Positions 53,133-61,191 of a stretch of DNA of 64,000 nt are shown here, one piece after another. Position 1 is the stretch's first letter. Every line of letters starts with the position of its first letter. The translations under genes and the position numbers were made by a program. This DNA comes from Bacteroidota bacterium. GTDB taxonomy: Bacteria; Bacteroidota; Ignavibacteria; Kapaibacteriales; NICIL-2. A model generated the notes under the pieces. It was not told the DNA's origin. It saw only the letters and a list, made by a program, of their open reading frames with translations, and searched no databases. The DNA lies in contig JAIBAE010000009.1 of assembly GCA_019695345.1 (NCBI GenBank), forward strand, positions 32,497 through 96,496, read 5' to 3'.

Positions 53133-54394
53133 TAGCTTACATCGCTCCAGCCACTTGAAGAAGAATCCGAATCGTTGTATGTTGTATCGCGCTCGTATGT
53201 GTACCCCGGGTGCTCGTGGTAATACGATTGCACTTCCGGGATAAAATTACCATCCAATCTACCATCGGTCATAACATCCCACCACAAGAATTCCTCTAAC
53301 GGCGAGTATCTGTAATAATCGTTAAATACATAGATAGTATCGCCCATTCTGTTGTAGCGGTTGTATGCACGGTCGTAACGGTCGTTACCAAAACGGTGTG
53401 CAAACTGTTCATCGGTAAATTGTTTATTGCGGAAGCGATAGCGGTCATCTTCGTAGCGTGCTTTTTCATCGCGAAGTTTGTCGGCACGTTGGTTCAGGTC
53501 GTTAATATCGTTGGTAATCTTCAGGTTCAGCTGTTCAAGATATTCAACCTGGTGGTTCATGCCATCAAGCACAGTGTAGAGTTTTAAAGCTTCATCGCCT
53601 TGCGGAAGTTTCTTTGCTGCGGCTTCTTTCCCGCTTTGTAAAAACAGAGCAATCTCTTTACCTGCCTCTTGGCTAATGTATTCCGGCAGGTGTTGTAATT
53701 CGTGTACATCGCTGTCGTGTTCTTTTACTTTACTTTGTACACGTTGTAGCTGACGGCGCAAATCGGCAAGCGACTCTGAGAAGGTATCAACCTGATGATT
53801 CACCTCGGAGTACCGCGAAGCAACATCAATAAACGATTTCGCATTCAACTTCTCCTGAATAATATCTGCATTCTTCCAATCTTCCAGATACTCACTATTT
53901 AGAAACTTAAAGAACCCCTTATGCGGATATCGCTCAGTTCCGTACCCCGATGCAACTAACCGTTGCATACGCGGCATAGAATTCATCATATCCAATTCAC
54001 TTTTTAATTTGGCAAGAATTGGCTCAAGTTCTTCAATCTGCGATGTTAACACACCTGTATGTGGTGTTATTAGCGCAGAGCTTTTTTTGTACTCGTCGTC
54101 AGCCTCAATATCCTGAATCTCATGTTGTAGTTGTTGCTCACGTTTTTGCATATCGCTCCATAAACGTGCAATACGCGGTGCATTAATAGTTGAAGAAAGA
54201 TTTGCCAATCCTTCTTCTGTTAGTGTTGGTAATACTGTTGCGGTAATGTTAGCATACGCCGTAGCAATACGTTGCTTTAGCTCGTTTCTGCGTTGTTCGT
54301 TTTCGCTAATAAGTTTTTGCAGGTTCGTGCGTTGGGAATTATACGCCTCAAGTTGGGTAGCGGCGCGCCTAATAAAATCATCAACTGAATACAT
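53132..54394 (-). CDS. Long coiled-coil protein of unknown function
   Basis: 420 residues from the ATG at 54394 (MYSVDDFIRRAATQLEAY); an in-frame ATG at 54436 adds 14 residues. No signal peptide. Long heptad-rich helices cover about 10-115 and 185-320 (QLEAYNSQRTNLQKLISENE, LRRQLQRVQSKVKEHDSDV, NDINDLNQRADKLRDEKARY). The last 100 residues are Tyr/Asp/Arg-rich (DRYDRAYNRYNRMGDTIYVF) and end in a Ser-rich tail. Cytoplasmic scaffold is the safest description. First gene of the operon with the glycosyltransferase. Confidence 0.68.
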   Translation of the reverse strand: MYSVDDFIRRAATQLEAYNSQRTNLQKLISENEQRRNELKQRIATAYANITATVLPTLTEEGLANLSSTINAPRIARLWSDMQKREQQLQHEIQDIEADDEYKKSSALITPHTGVLTSQIEELEPILAKLKSELDMMNSMPRMQRLVASGYGTERYPHKGFFKFLNSEYLEDWKNADIIQEKLNAKSFIDVASRYSEVNHQVDTFSESLADLRRQLQRVQSKVKEHDSDVHELQHLPEYISQEAGKEIALFLQSGKEAAAKKLPQGDEALKLYTVLDGMNHQVEYLEQLNLKITNDINDLNQRADKLRDEKARYEDDRYRFRNKQFTDEQFAHRFGNDRYDRAYNRYNRMGDTIYVFNDYYRYSPLEEFLWWDVMTDGRLDGNFIPEVQSYYHEHPGYTYERDTTYNDSDSSSSGWSDVS

Positions 54395-54470
54395 GGACGG
54401 TGTTTCCTTTGTAATTGAATGAATACCAAAATACAAGCAAACGCTATTACGTTGTTCACGTAATTTTTGT

Positions 54471-54533
54471 TGCTATCGCAGGGCGGCACCAAACAAGTAC
54501 TGTATTCCGCTCCTTCACCTGCCGGAAAGAACC
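54471..54533 (+). repeat. F1 repeat copy 22
   Basis: Starts TGCTATCGCAGGGCGGCACC and ends TGCCGGAAAGAACC. Arms CGGCA/TGCCG. Faces the start of the coiled-coil gene, 76 nt away. Left boundary of the kinase-Thg1 segment. Confidence 0.88.
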
Positions 54534-54642
54534 CCGCATAATCAAGACCCGTTATCGTTTGGCTGGAAGTATAACAAAAGAATGGTAAGTTTGGGGTAAA
54601 GTAAGTAGATATTATGTGTAAAAAATCAAATTCAAGCTCAGA

Positions 54643-55089
54643 ATGGAAATGATTATATTTTGTGGGATTCAAGCAACAGGAAAAACCACATTTTACAAAG
54701 AGAAATTTTTTGATACTCATATTCGTATATCGCTAGATCAACTAAATACTAGAAATAAGGAACGGAAGTTAATTGAAACATGCTTGGCCATACAACATCC
54801 AGTTGTTATAGACAACACAAACCCAACAATTGAAAATAGAAGTAATTATATTATAGCCGCTAAAGAAAATAAGTATAAAGTAGTCGGCTATTACTTTCAG
54901 TCAAAACTACAAGATTCGATGTTGAGGAATAGCGAACGTAAAGGAAAAAAGTGCATACCCGAAGTAGGTATCAAATCTACTTTTAATAAATTAGAATTGC
55001 CTGTATATGCGGAGGGGTTTGACGAACTTTATTATGTTGAGATTGAAAAAGGAGAATTTAAAATAAAAGATTGGACAAATGAAATTTGA
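54643..55089 (+). CDS. P-loop kinase of polynucleotide-kinase type
   Basis: 148 residues. Walker A is GIQATGKTT (8-16). An ISLDQLNTRNKE stretch follows, then VVIDNTNPTIENRSNYI, the D-N-T-N motif seen in Pnkp-like 5'-OH polynucleotide kinases and related AAA kinases, and RNSERKGKKCIPE, a lid-like Arg-rich segment. It would phosphorylate a nucleic-acid 5' end or a small molecule. The reading frame overlaps the Thg1-like gene by 11 nt, so the products probably act together. AT-rich compared with both flanks. Confidence 0.82.
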   Translation: MEMIIFCGIQATGKTTFYKEKFFDTHIRISLDQLNTRNKERKLIETCLAIQHPVVIDNTNPTIENRSNYIIAAKENKYKVVGYYFQSKLQDSMLRNSERKGKKCIPEVGIKSTFNKLELPVYAEGFDELYYVEIEKGEFKIKDWTNEI

Positions 55090-55876
55090 TGATTTAGATA
55101 GCAAGATGAGAGCTTACGAGACTTTGCATGACCGATGCGTCTTGCCTAATATGTTTATTGTTGCTAGAATAGACGGAAGAAGTTTTACAAAGCTCACAAA
55201 AGAAACGCATAGTTTTACAGTTCCTTTTGATGAACGGTTTCGAGATTTAATTATAGAAACAGTAAATCACCTTATGAACTGCGGTTTCAATGTTATTTAT
55301 GGTTATACGGAAAGTGATGAAATTTCTTTATTATTCCATATATCAGAAACATCATTTTCTCGCAAAACAAGAAAATTGATTTCAATTTTAGCAGGCGAGG
55401 CAAGTGCCAAGTTCTCTTCACTCCTTGGTGATGTAGGTGCATTCGATTGTAGATTATCCGAGCTCCCAAATAAGCAACTTGTTGTTGATTACTTCAGATG
55501 GAGAAATGAAGATGCACATAGAAATGCGTTGAGCGCACATTGTTACTGGCGATTGAGACAAGATAACTACTCACAACGCCAAGCTACATCAAAACTAGAT
55601 GGACTAAGCACTGAAGAAAAAGTCAAGTTGTTATTTCAATATGGTATCAATTTCGATAAACTTCCTCTTTGGCAAAAAAGAGGGATTGGCATTTATTGGA
55701 TAAACAGTCAAAAAAGAGGATATAATCCCAAGACTAATCAGGAAGTTTATACAGACAGACGCGAGTTATATACGAACTTAGAACTACCAATGGGAGAAAA
55801 TTATAGTAACTTTATAATTGAGCTTATTGATAAATACGACTCTTCTAAGATTCAAACATTAGATAGCACTGTATGA
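55079..55876 (+). CDS. Thg1-like 3'-5' RNA polymerase (tRNA(His) guanylyltransferase family)
   Basis: 265 residues. Metal-binding catalytic residues of the family are visible: VARIDGRSFTKLT (Asp32, Gly33) and YGYTESDEISLLF (Asp80, Glu81). FDCRLSELP and VVDYFRWRNEDAHRNALSAHCYW follow. The latter replaces the HINNLYN motif of eukaryotic Thg1, the usual state in bacterial Thg1-like proteins, which repair 5'-truncated tRNAs by adding nucleotides in the 3'-5' direction. The start overlaps the kinase gene by 11 nt. A kinase making 5'-phosphates plus a 3'-5' polymerase would form an RNA end-repair pair. Confidence 0.92.
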   Translation: MKFDDLDSKMRAYETLHDRCVLPNMFIVARIDGRSFTKLTKETHSFTVPFDERFRDLIIETVNHLMNCGFNVIYGYTESDEISLLFHISETSFSRKTRKLISILAGEASAKFSSLLGDVGAFDCRLSELPNKQLVVDYFRWRNEDAHRNALSAHCYWRLRQDNYSQRQATSKLDGLSTEEKVKLLFQYGINFDKLPLWQKRGIGIYWINSQKRGYNPKTNQEVYTDRRELYTNLELPMGENYSNFIIELIDKYDSSKIQTLDSTV

Positions 55877-56033
55877 ACATAAGATTTCAAATAGGATGTT
55901 GTTCATAGGTTCAACAACTAATACTATTGCTATACATTGTTGATTAATATATTGTTCCCTATGTATGTAATCTGATTATTGTTTACTCTAAGGTAAGCAC
56001 TTCCCATCCGCGGTAAACGTTGTGGTGTAGTGG

Positions 56034-56090
56034 CGGTTCTTTCCGCGCTGCTTGAGATTTTTTTGCAGATGCCATGCGGAGCGGTGAAAC
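56034..56090 (-). repeat. F1 repeat copy 23 (degenerate)
   Basis: Minus strand: a left end that has lost most of TGCTATCGCC but keeps CACCGCTCC, and a right end AGCGCGGAAAGAACC. Arms CCGCT with AGCG(C)GG are only partly intact. Recognised mainly by the right end. Confidence 0.5.
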
Positions 56091-56140
56091 AAGAAAAGAT
56101 GTTTTACGTATCTTGCCAACACTTCAGTATTAACTAATAA

Positions 56141-57250
56141 ATGTTACGTATGAAAACCACAACACCTGCAATTACTGCCGTGCGCTATAAAGCAATACGC
56201 GCCGCTATGAAAACCGACAACCTCGACGCCTATATTGTCCATCATTTACCAACTATCCGCTACCTTACCAATTTTTCCGGCTCTAACGCATTGCTTGTAG
56301 TTACGCAACGTTCGGTTCTGTTTTTTACCGACGACCGCTATGCCGAGCAAATTAAAACCGAGCTGTATCAGGTAGATGGACTAAAAGCATACATTGAGCG
56401 CGACATCTGGAAATTTATTGCCGATAAAAAACTTCTGAAGGGCGCAGTAAACGTTGGGTTTGAATCGAACGTTGTATCGGTTGATTCTGCCAAAGCAATG
56501 CGCAAAGCATTACCGGGTGTTAAACTAAAAGCCGCACCGGGTTTGGCACGGAAAACAACAATGCCAAAGTCTGCCGAAGAAGTTGCCTACATTAAAAAAG
56601 CTGCCGACATTACCGCAAAAGTATATGAATACGTGCTTGGTTTTGTAAAACCCGGTATGCGCGAAATTGATGTAGCCGCCGAAATAACTTACCAAGGACG
56701 TAAACTAAGCAGCGAAGGAGATGCGTTCGAAATCATCTTTGTATCGGGTATTCACGGGGCGTTTGTGCATGGGCGCGCAAGCCACAAAAAGATTCGCAAA
56801 GGCGAGGTAATCACGCTTGACTTTGGTTGCCGCGTAAATGGTTTTCATTCCGACCAAACACGCACCTTCTCGCTTGGTAAACCATCGCGCGAGGCACTTA
56901 AAGCATGGAGTGTTGTAACCGAAGCACACGCCCGCGCCATAGATGCAATTAAACCAAACATTAACTGCGCCGAACTTGACCTTGTAGCACGCAACATCAT
57001 AACCAATGCCGGTTATGGCGATTACTACAAACACTCGTTGGGTCATGGCTTGGGCATAGAAGTTCACGAAGCACCGGCAATCTCGCACCGCAACACAACA
57101 GGTGTTGTGCCGGAGGGATGTGTAATCACCATCGAGCCCGGCATTTACATCCCCGATAACTTCGGCATGCGCCTTGAAGACGACATGCACGTAACAAGCA
57201 ACGGTCCGGTGTATTTAACGTCATCGCCGCGCGAAATGATAATGGTATAA
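56141..57250 (+). CDS. M24B family aminopeptidase P / Xaa-Pro peptidase
   Basis: 369 residues. N-terminal creatinase-like domain (about 10-140), then the pita-bread metallopeptidase domain (about 150-365). The metal ligands are all present: VITLDFGCRVNGFHSDQTRTF (two Asp), HSLGHGLGIEVHE (His), ITIEPGIYIP (Glu) and RLEDDMHV (Glu). It removes residues before proline or cuts X-Pro dipeptides. An ATG at 56150 is an equally good start. F1 copy 24 with a terminator follows 21 nt after the stop. Confidence 0.93.
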   Translation: MLRMKTTTPAITAVRYKAIRAAMKTDNLDAYIVHHLPTIRYLTNFSGSNALLVVTQRSVLFFTDDRYAEQIKTELYQVDGLKAYIERDIWKFIADKKLLKGAVNVGFESNVVSVDSAKAMRKALPGVKLKAAPGLARKTTMPKSAEEVAYIKKAADITAKVYEYVLGFVKPGMREIDVAAEITYQGRKLSSEGDAFEIIFVSGIHGAFVHGRASHKKIRKGEVITLDFGCRVNGFHSDQTRTFSLGKPSREALKAWSVVTEAHARAIDAIKPNINCAELDLVARNIITNAGYGDYYKHSLGHGLGIEVHEAPAISHRNTTGVVPEGCVITIEPGIYIPDNFGMRLEDDMHVTSNGPVYLTSSPREMIMV

Positions 57251-57271
57251 ACAGGAATAGTAAAAGGTTTA

Positions 57272-57334
57272 TGCTAACGCAAACCGCACCGCGCCTTGCT
57301 TACAAAGCAGGGCGTTTTTTTTGCGGGAAAGAAC
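57272..57334 (+). repeat. F1 repeat copy 24, terminator-bearing subtype
   Basis: Starts TGCTAACGCAAACCGCACC, ends TGCGGGAAAGAACC. Arms CCGCA/TGCGG. With about 30 further bases (to about 57362) it is nearly identical to copy 25 at 60028. Confidence 0.92.
57292..57322 (+). terminator. Intrinsic terminator inside F1, after the M24 peptidase
   Basis: CGCCTTGCTT/AAGCAGGGCG 10-bp stem, 3-nt loop, then eight T. Confidence 0.92.
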
Positions 57335-57468
57335 CGCGTGCAGATACAAAGCGTAACCGTGGATATTTATAAGCATAAAAAAATCAAACTGCGTACGCCC
57401 CATATTGAAAATAGAATGTGTATATTCCTTAACCATGTTTAACCAAGCACCTTGTGGAAGGAACTCCC

Positions 57469-59982
57469 ATGAAAACAACACGACACATTCTGATTGCTTT
57501 TGTAGTAAGCATATTCTGTGCATCACAACTCTATGCACAAATTCCCAACTTAGAACAACTCCGCGTTCCAAGTAATATGGGTAAGAATTTTGTATTTGCG
57601 ATACCGCCTGTTTATGAAGAAGATACAGTAGAAATAAATCTTTATGCGTTATCAGATATTGATACTAGAGTTAGTGTAGATTTAGTAGGTAGAGGGTATA
57701 CATTTAGTAGGTCGGTAAAAAAAAATAAGATCTCATTTATTAAACTTGGCAACTTTGCATTGCCTTTTAGTTTCAAACAAAATAGTTTTCTACCTGAACA
57801 AGTTTTGAGTTTCTCCTCAATCGAAGTAACATCGGCTGAGCCGATTGTTCTTTACTGTCTTGTTAAACTTCGAAACAACAGCGAGGGCTTTTTATGTCTG
57901 CCTGTGGAATCAGTAGGTAACAGATACATTGTAGCATCAATGCCTGATATGACGTGGATGTATGGTGGAGATTCTAAACCAAGTGTTATAACAATATCTG
58001 CCACTCAAGATAACACCAAAGTCAGTTATACTGTTGGAGGTAATGCGGTTACAACAACAGTAGGTGGTTTGAAGGTTGGCCAAACCAAAACATGGATACT
58101 CAACAAATACGATGTTGTAGTTATTGCAAACAGTAAGGATAGCAAAGAAGGTGATATGACTGGCAGTGTTGTAAGTTCCGATAAACCTGTAAGTGTTGTT
58201 TCGGGAAATGTATGCGCTAATGTACCAACAACATTACGCTACTGTAATTACATTACAGAAATGGAGCGACCAACATCGTCGTGGGGTATGATACATCTTA
58301 TACCAAACATACCTTTTCGTAAAAACAGTGCAATGGTTAAGATATTTTCTGCTGAGGGGAACTGTCAGATATTAAAGAACGGTAGCCCGAATAAGGTAAT
58401 ACAAAAGTCCGGCGGGGTTGAAGGTACCGGCTATATTTACGAACGTGTAAATGCCAACAAGAATTCGGTTATGGTTTATACATCAAACAAGCCAACTTCA
58501 GTAACGTTCTTCAATCCGGGAAGTGAAGACGACAACTATCCGTCTGCTCCATTCCAAATGAACATCATACCGTTCGAAAAATTCTCTCGTAATTATCTGT
58601 TAAGCACTCCCGCATTACCGGGTAACACAACATTTAAACACCACTATGTATCGTTAGTGTATAGATTAACTTCTAACAATACAATTCCAAACGATTTCCA
58701 GATTGGGAGAATAGTTGCTGATACAATACAGTGGCAGGGAATTGCAAATACGTTTGGTGCGGCTACGGGAGATACCTTTGCAATTAAAATACAAGACGGA
58801 ACATACGCCGCAAAGATGATTGAACTTCCCGAAAACGGCGTGTACTATTTGCAAAGTTCATCGCCATTTATGGCATATAGCTTTTGTGGTGATAGCACAT
58901 TGGTGTACGGAATGCCCTCCGGTTGTTTAATAGGTGAGAACCCGGCATTCAAGGATACCATACCACCCGTACCAACTGTAACAGAATCCACCCCTGTTGT
59001 AGTCCGCGGAACCGTTACCGATGAGCCAGATGATGTATTAGTACGCAGTAACCTAAGCTCAATTACGTTATCGCCTACAAACGGTAATGCTGTGTTGGTT
59101 ACCAATTTGGTAAAGTCCGATAACATGCAAACAGCCAACTGGCGCGTTGAACGCATAGATACAACTCAACCCGCGCAAGTAACAATTACCTTTACCGATA
59201 AAAACGGCAACTCTACATCCTTTAAAATTGTAATGAACAGTACAACAGTTACAGTTACTCCGTACAAGCCACTTGTAAAGCCAATAATACAACGGAGTAT
59301 AACACGCAGTTACTTCTGCCAAGGCGAAACGGTTGTACTAAGTGTACCAAGTGGATACGCATCCTATACGTGGTCTAACGGAGCCAACGCTCCTGTGTTG
59401 ATGTTATCTAATCAGCAAGCGGGAACCTTTACCTACAATGTTGTCGTGTACGATATCAACGGCGATTCCGTCCGTTCCGATGATGTAGTAATTGAAGTTC
59501 GTGTAATACCGGCAACACCGCTTGTTACCTACAACGGCAGCACAATTCTATCAACAAAAGAAGTAAGTGGCACAACATATCAATGGCAACTAAACAACAC
59601 CGATATACCCGGTGCTACCGATAGAGTCTATGCAGCACTATTCAACGGGAAGTATCGTGTAAAAATTACGGTTAACGGTTGTAGCAGTATTTCCGCAGAA
59701 CAATATGTACTTGTTAGTTCGGTTGAACAAACCGAGGGTAACATGGTTGTTATCAGTCCCAATCCCATGTCAACAGCAATGTTGGTTCAGTATCAATCAG
59801 AAGCAACAAGTACAATCGAGCTTGTTAATACATTAGGAATGGTAGTCATCGCCGTACCTGTTTCAGAAACTGGAAGCGTACACAAAGAAATTAGCATTGC
59901 AGAAATTCCTAAAGGAACATACCTTGTCAGAATTTATTCAGGCAGTACAATACTAACAACACAAAAACTCATTAAAGAATAA
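57469..59982 (+). CDS. Secreted IgGFc-binding-like protein with T9SS sorting domain
   Basis: 837 residues from the ATG at 57469, which has a GGAAGGAA ribosome site and opens a signal peptide (ILIAFVVSIFCASQLYAQ). A large N-terminal part (about 30-480) has GKNFVFAIPP, SVVSGNVCANVPT and PTSSWGMIHLIPNIPF, the pattern of IgGFc-binding-type domains in bacterial surface proteins. Ig/PKD-like repeats follow (about 500-740: FCQGETVVLSVPSGYASYTW and YQWQLNNTDIPGATDR). It closes with a T9SS type A-like domain (about 755-837: ISPNPMSTAMLVQY, GTYLVRIYSG). A surface or adhesion protein; binding partner unknown. Confidence 0.87.
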   Translation: MKTTRHILIAFVVSIFCASQLYAQIPNLEQLRVPSNMGKNFVFAIPPVYEEDTVEINLYALSDIDTRVSVDLVGRGYTFSRSVKKNKISFIKLGNFALPFSFKQNSFLPEQVLSFSSIEVTSAEPIVLYCLVKLRNNSEGFLCLPVESVGNRYIVASMPDMTWMYGGDSKPSVITISATQDNTKVSYTVGGNAVTTTVGGLKVGQTKTWILNKYDVVVIANSKDSKEGDMTGSVVSSDKPVSVVSGNVCANVPTTLRYCNYITEMERPTSSWGMIHLIPNIPFRKNSAMVKIFSAEGNCQILKNGSPNKVIQKSGGVEGTGYIYERVNANKNSVMVYTSNKPTSVTFFNPGSEDDNYPSAPFQMNIIPFEKFSRNYLLSTPALPGNTTFKHHYVSLVYRLTSNNTIPNDFQIGRIVADTIQWQGIANTFGAATGDTFAIKIQDGTYAAKMIELPENGVYYLQSSSPFMAYSFCGDSTLVYGMPSGCLIGENPAFKDTIPPVPTVTESTPVVVRGTVTDEPDDVLVRSNLSSITLSPTNGNAVLVTNLVKSDNMQTANWRVERIDTTQPAQVTITFTDKNGNSTSFKIVMNSTTVTVTPYKPLVKPIIQRSITRSYFCQGETVVLSVPSGYASYTWSNGANAPVLMLSNQQAGTFTYNVVVYDINGDSVRSDDVVIEVRVIPATPLVTYNGSTILSTKEVSGTTYQWQLNNTDIPGATDRVYAALFNGKYRVKITVNGCSSISAEQYVLVSSVEQTEGNMVVISPNPMSTAMLVQYQSEATSTIELVNTLGMVVIAVPVSETGSVHKEISIAEIPKGTYLVRIYSGSTILTTQKLIKE

Positions 59983-60027
59983 ACAACACAAGTATCTGTA
60001 TTCTATTAACTGATACACATGTGCATA

Positions 60028-60090
60028 TGCTAACGCAAACCGCACCGCGCCTTGCTTACAAAGCAGGGCGTTTTTTTTGCGGAACAGAAC
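60028..60090 (+). repeat. F1 repeat copy 25, terminator-bearing subtype
   Basis: Starts TGCTAACGCAAACCGCACC and ends TGCGGAACAGAACT. Arms CCGCA/TGCGG. Same direction as copy 24, so the two flank the IgGFc-like gene as direct repeats. Confidence 0.92.
60048..60078 (+). terminator. Intrinsic terminator inside F1, after the IgGFc-like gene
   Basis: Same 10-bp stem and eight-T run as at 57292. Confidence 0.92.
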
Positions 60091-60125
60091 TGCGTGTAAA
60101 TACAAAGCGTAACCGTGATTGGATG

Positions 60126-61049
60126 TTACTTCTTTAATTCTTCTAGTTCTTTTGTAGCGTGTGCCTTGGCTTGTTCGTTACCATAGGTAATTACTTTTTG
60201 GTAATAGGTTATAGCTTTTTCCTTTTGCCCCAGAAGTTTGTAGCAGTAGCCAATGTTATTTAAAACAATAAAGTCGGTTGGGTTAACTGTTTCTGCTTGA
60301 GCTAAATAGTCTAATGCCTTTGTAAAGTTCTTGGTAAGCATATACGCAACTGCAGTTGTTGAAAGCACCTCTACACTTTTAGGATAATACTTTAAAACAA
60401 CTTCGCCTACTTGTTTAATGTTGTTCAGTAAGCTGTCGTTATCGGTATCGTACATCTGTTTTAAATACGATTGAACTGAACCAATCATCACTTGCTCGGC
60501 ATCATCCAATGGTTTGTTTTCCGTCCATAACCATTTGGTTGCAATGGTGTGCGAGTGTTCTACGGTTGTAATAATCTCTTGTGTGAATTCTTTATATAAC
60601 TCCAGTTTGCCTAACACAAAACATTTCCCAAACCGCATATCTAACCTATTGGGGAATTTCTGAATTCCTTTGTTAATGTATTTCATGGCAACTGCTACCC
60701 GCTCCGGATTATACGATATGGTTGAACCTATATGCCCGGCTGTTTTTCCTGTGCTGTCGGTTAACTCAAATGAATCTCCTTGCGGACGTTGCAAGCCAAG
60801 CGAGAGAACTTCTTGTTTGCTTTGTGCAAAGTGAAAGTTAAACGCAGATGTATATAGTTCGGGGTCGTTGGGGTTAGATTTTTCCCACTGCTGTAAGAAC
60901 TTGCTGATTGTAGCGGTATCGTTTTTTGCATACAGCTTTTTAAATGTAGCATATTGCTTCTGCGCAACAGAAGGAGATATACACAGAAGGATACCACACA
61001 ATATGGTGATTACTGTTTGTACAACACTGCGATGAGAATGGAGTTGCAT
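60126..61049 (-). CDS. Exported TPR protein
   Basis: 307 residues from the ATG at 61049 (another at 61073). Signal peptide (VVQTVITILCGILLCISPSVAQ). C-terminal tetratricopeptide repeats are clear: VEVLSTTAVAYMLTKNFTKALDYLAQAETVNPTD and FIVLNNIGYCYKLLGQKEKAITYYQKVI are two full units (about 230-295), preceded by weaker ones. A periplasmic or lipid-anchored scaffold; partner unknown. It is alone between F1 copies 25 and 26. Confidence 0.78.
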   Translation of the reverse strand: MQLHSHRSVVQTVITILCGILLCISPSVAQKQYATFKKLYAKNDTATISKFLQQWEKSNPNDPELYTSAFNFHFAQSKQEVLSLGLQRPQGDSFELTDSTGKTAGHIGSTISYNPERVAVAMKYINKGIQKFPNRLDMRFGKCFVLGKLELYKEFTQEIITTVEHSHTIATKWLWTENKPLDDAEQVMIGSVQSYLKQMYDTDNDSLLNNIKQVGEVVLKYYPKSVEVLSTTAVAYMLTKNFTKALDYLAQAETVNPTDFIVLNNIGYCYKLLGQKEKAITYYQKVITYGNEQAKAHATKELEELKK

Positions 61050-61123
61050 ATCCGTTTGCTTTTTTGAATTCAAAATATCTGATTAGTATCTACAAACGTT
61101 AAACGTTGATGTAGTAATGGGCT

Positions 61124-61185
61124 ATTCTTTCCCGCAAGGCAGAGCTTGTTTGTTGCATAACATGTGGCGCGGCAATGCGACAGCA
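61124..61185 (-). repeat. F1 repeat copy 26
   Basis: Minus strand from TGCTGTCGCATTGCCGCGCC at 61185 to TGCGGGAAAGAA. Arms CCGCG/TGCGG with one G-T wobble. Edge 6 nt after the nadK stop. Confidence 0.82.
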
Positions 61186-61191
61186 GAGAAC

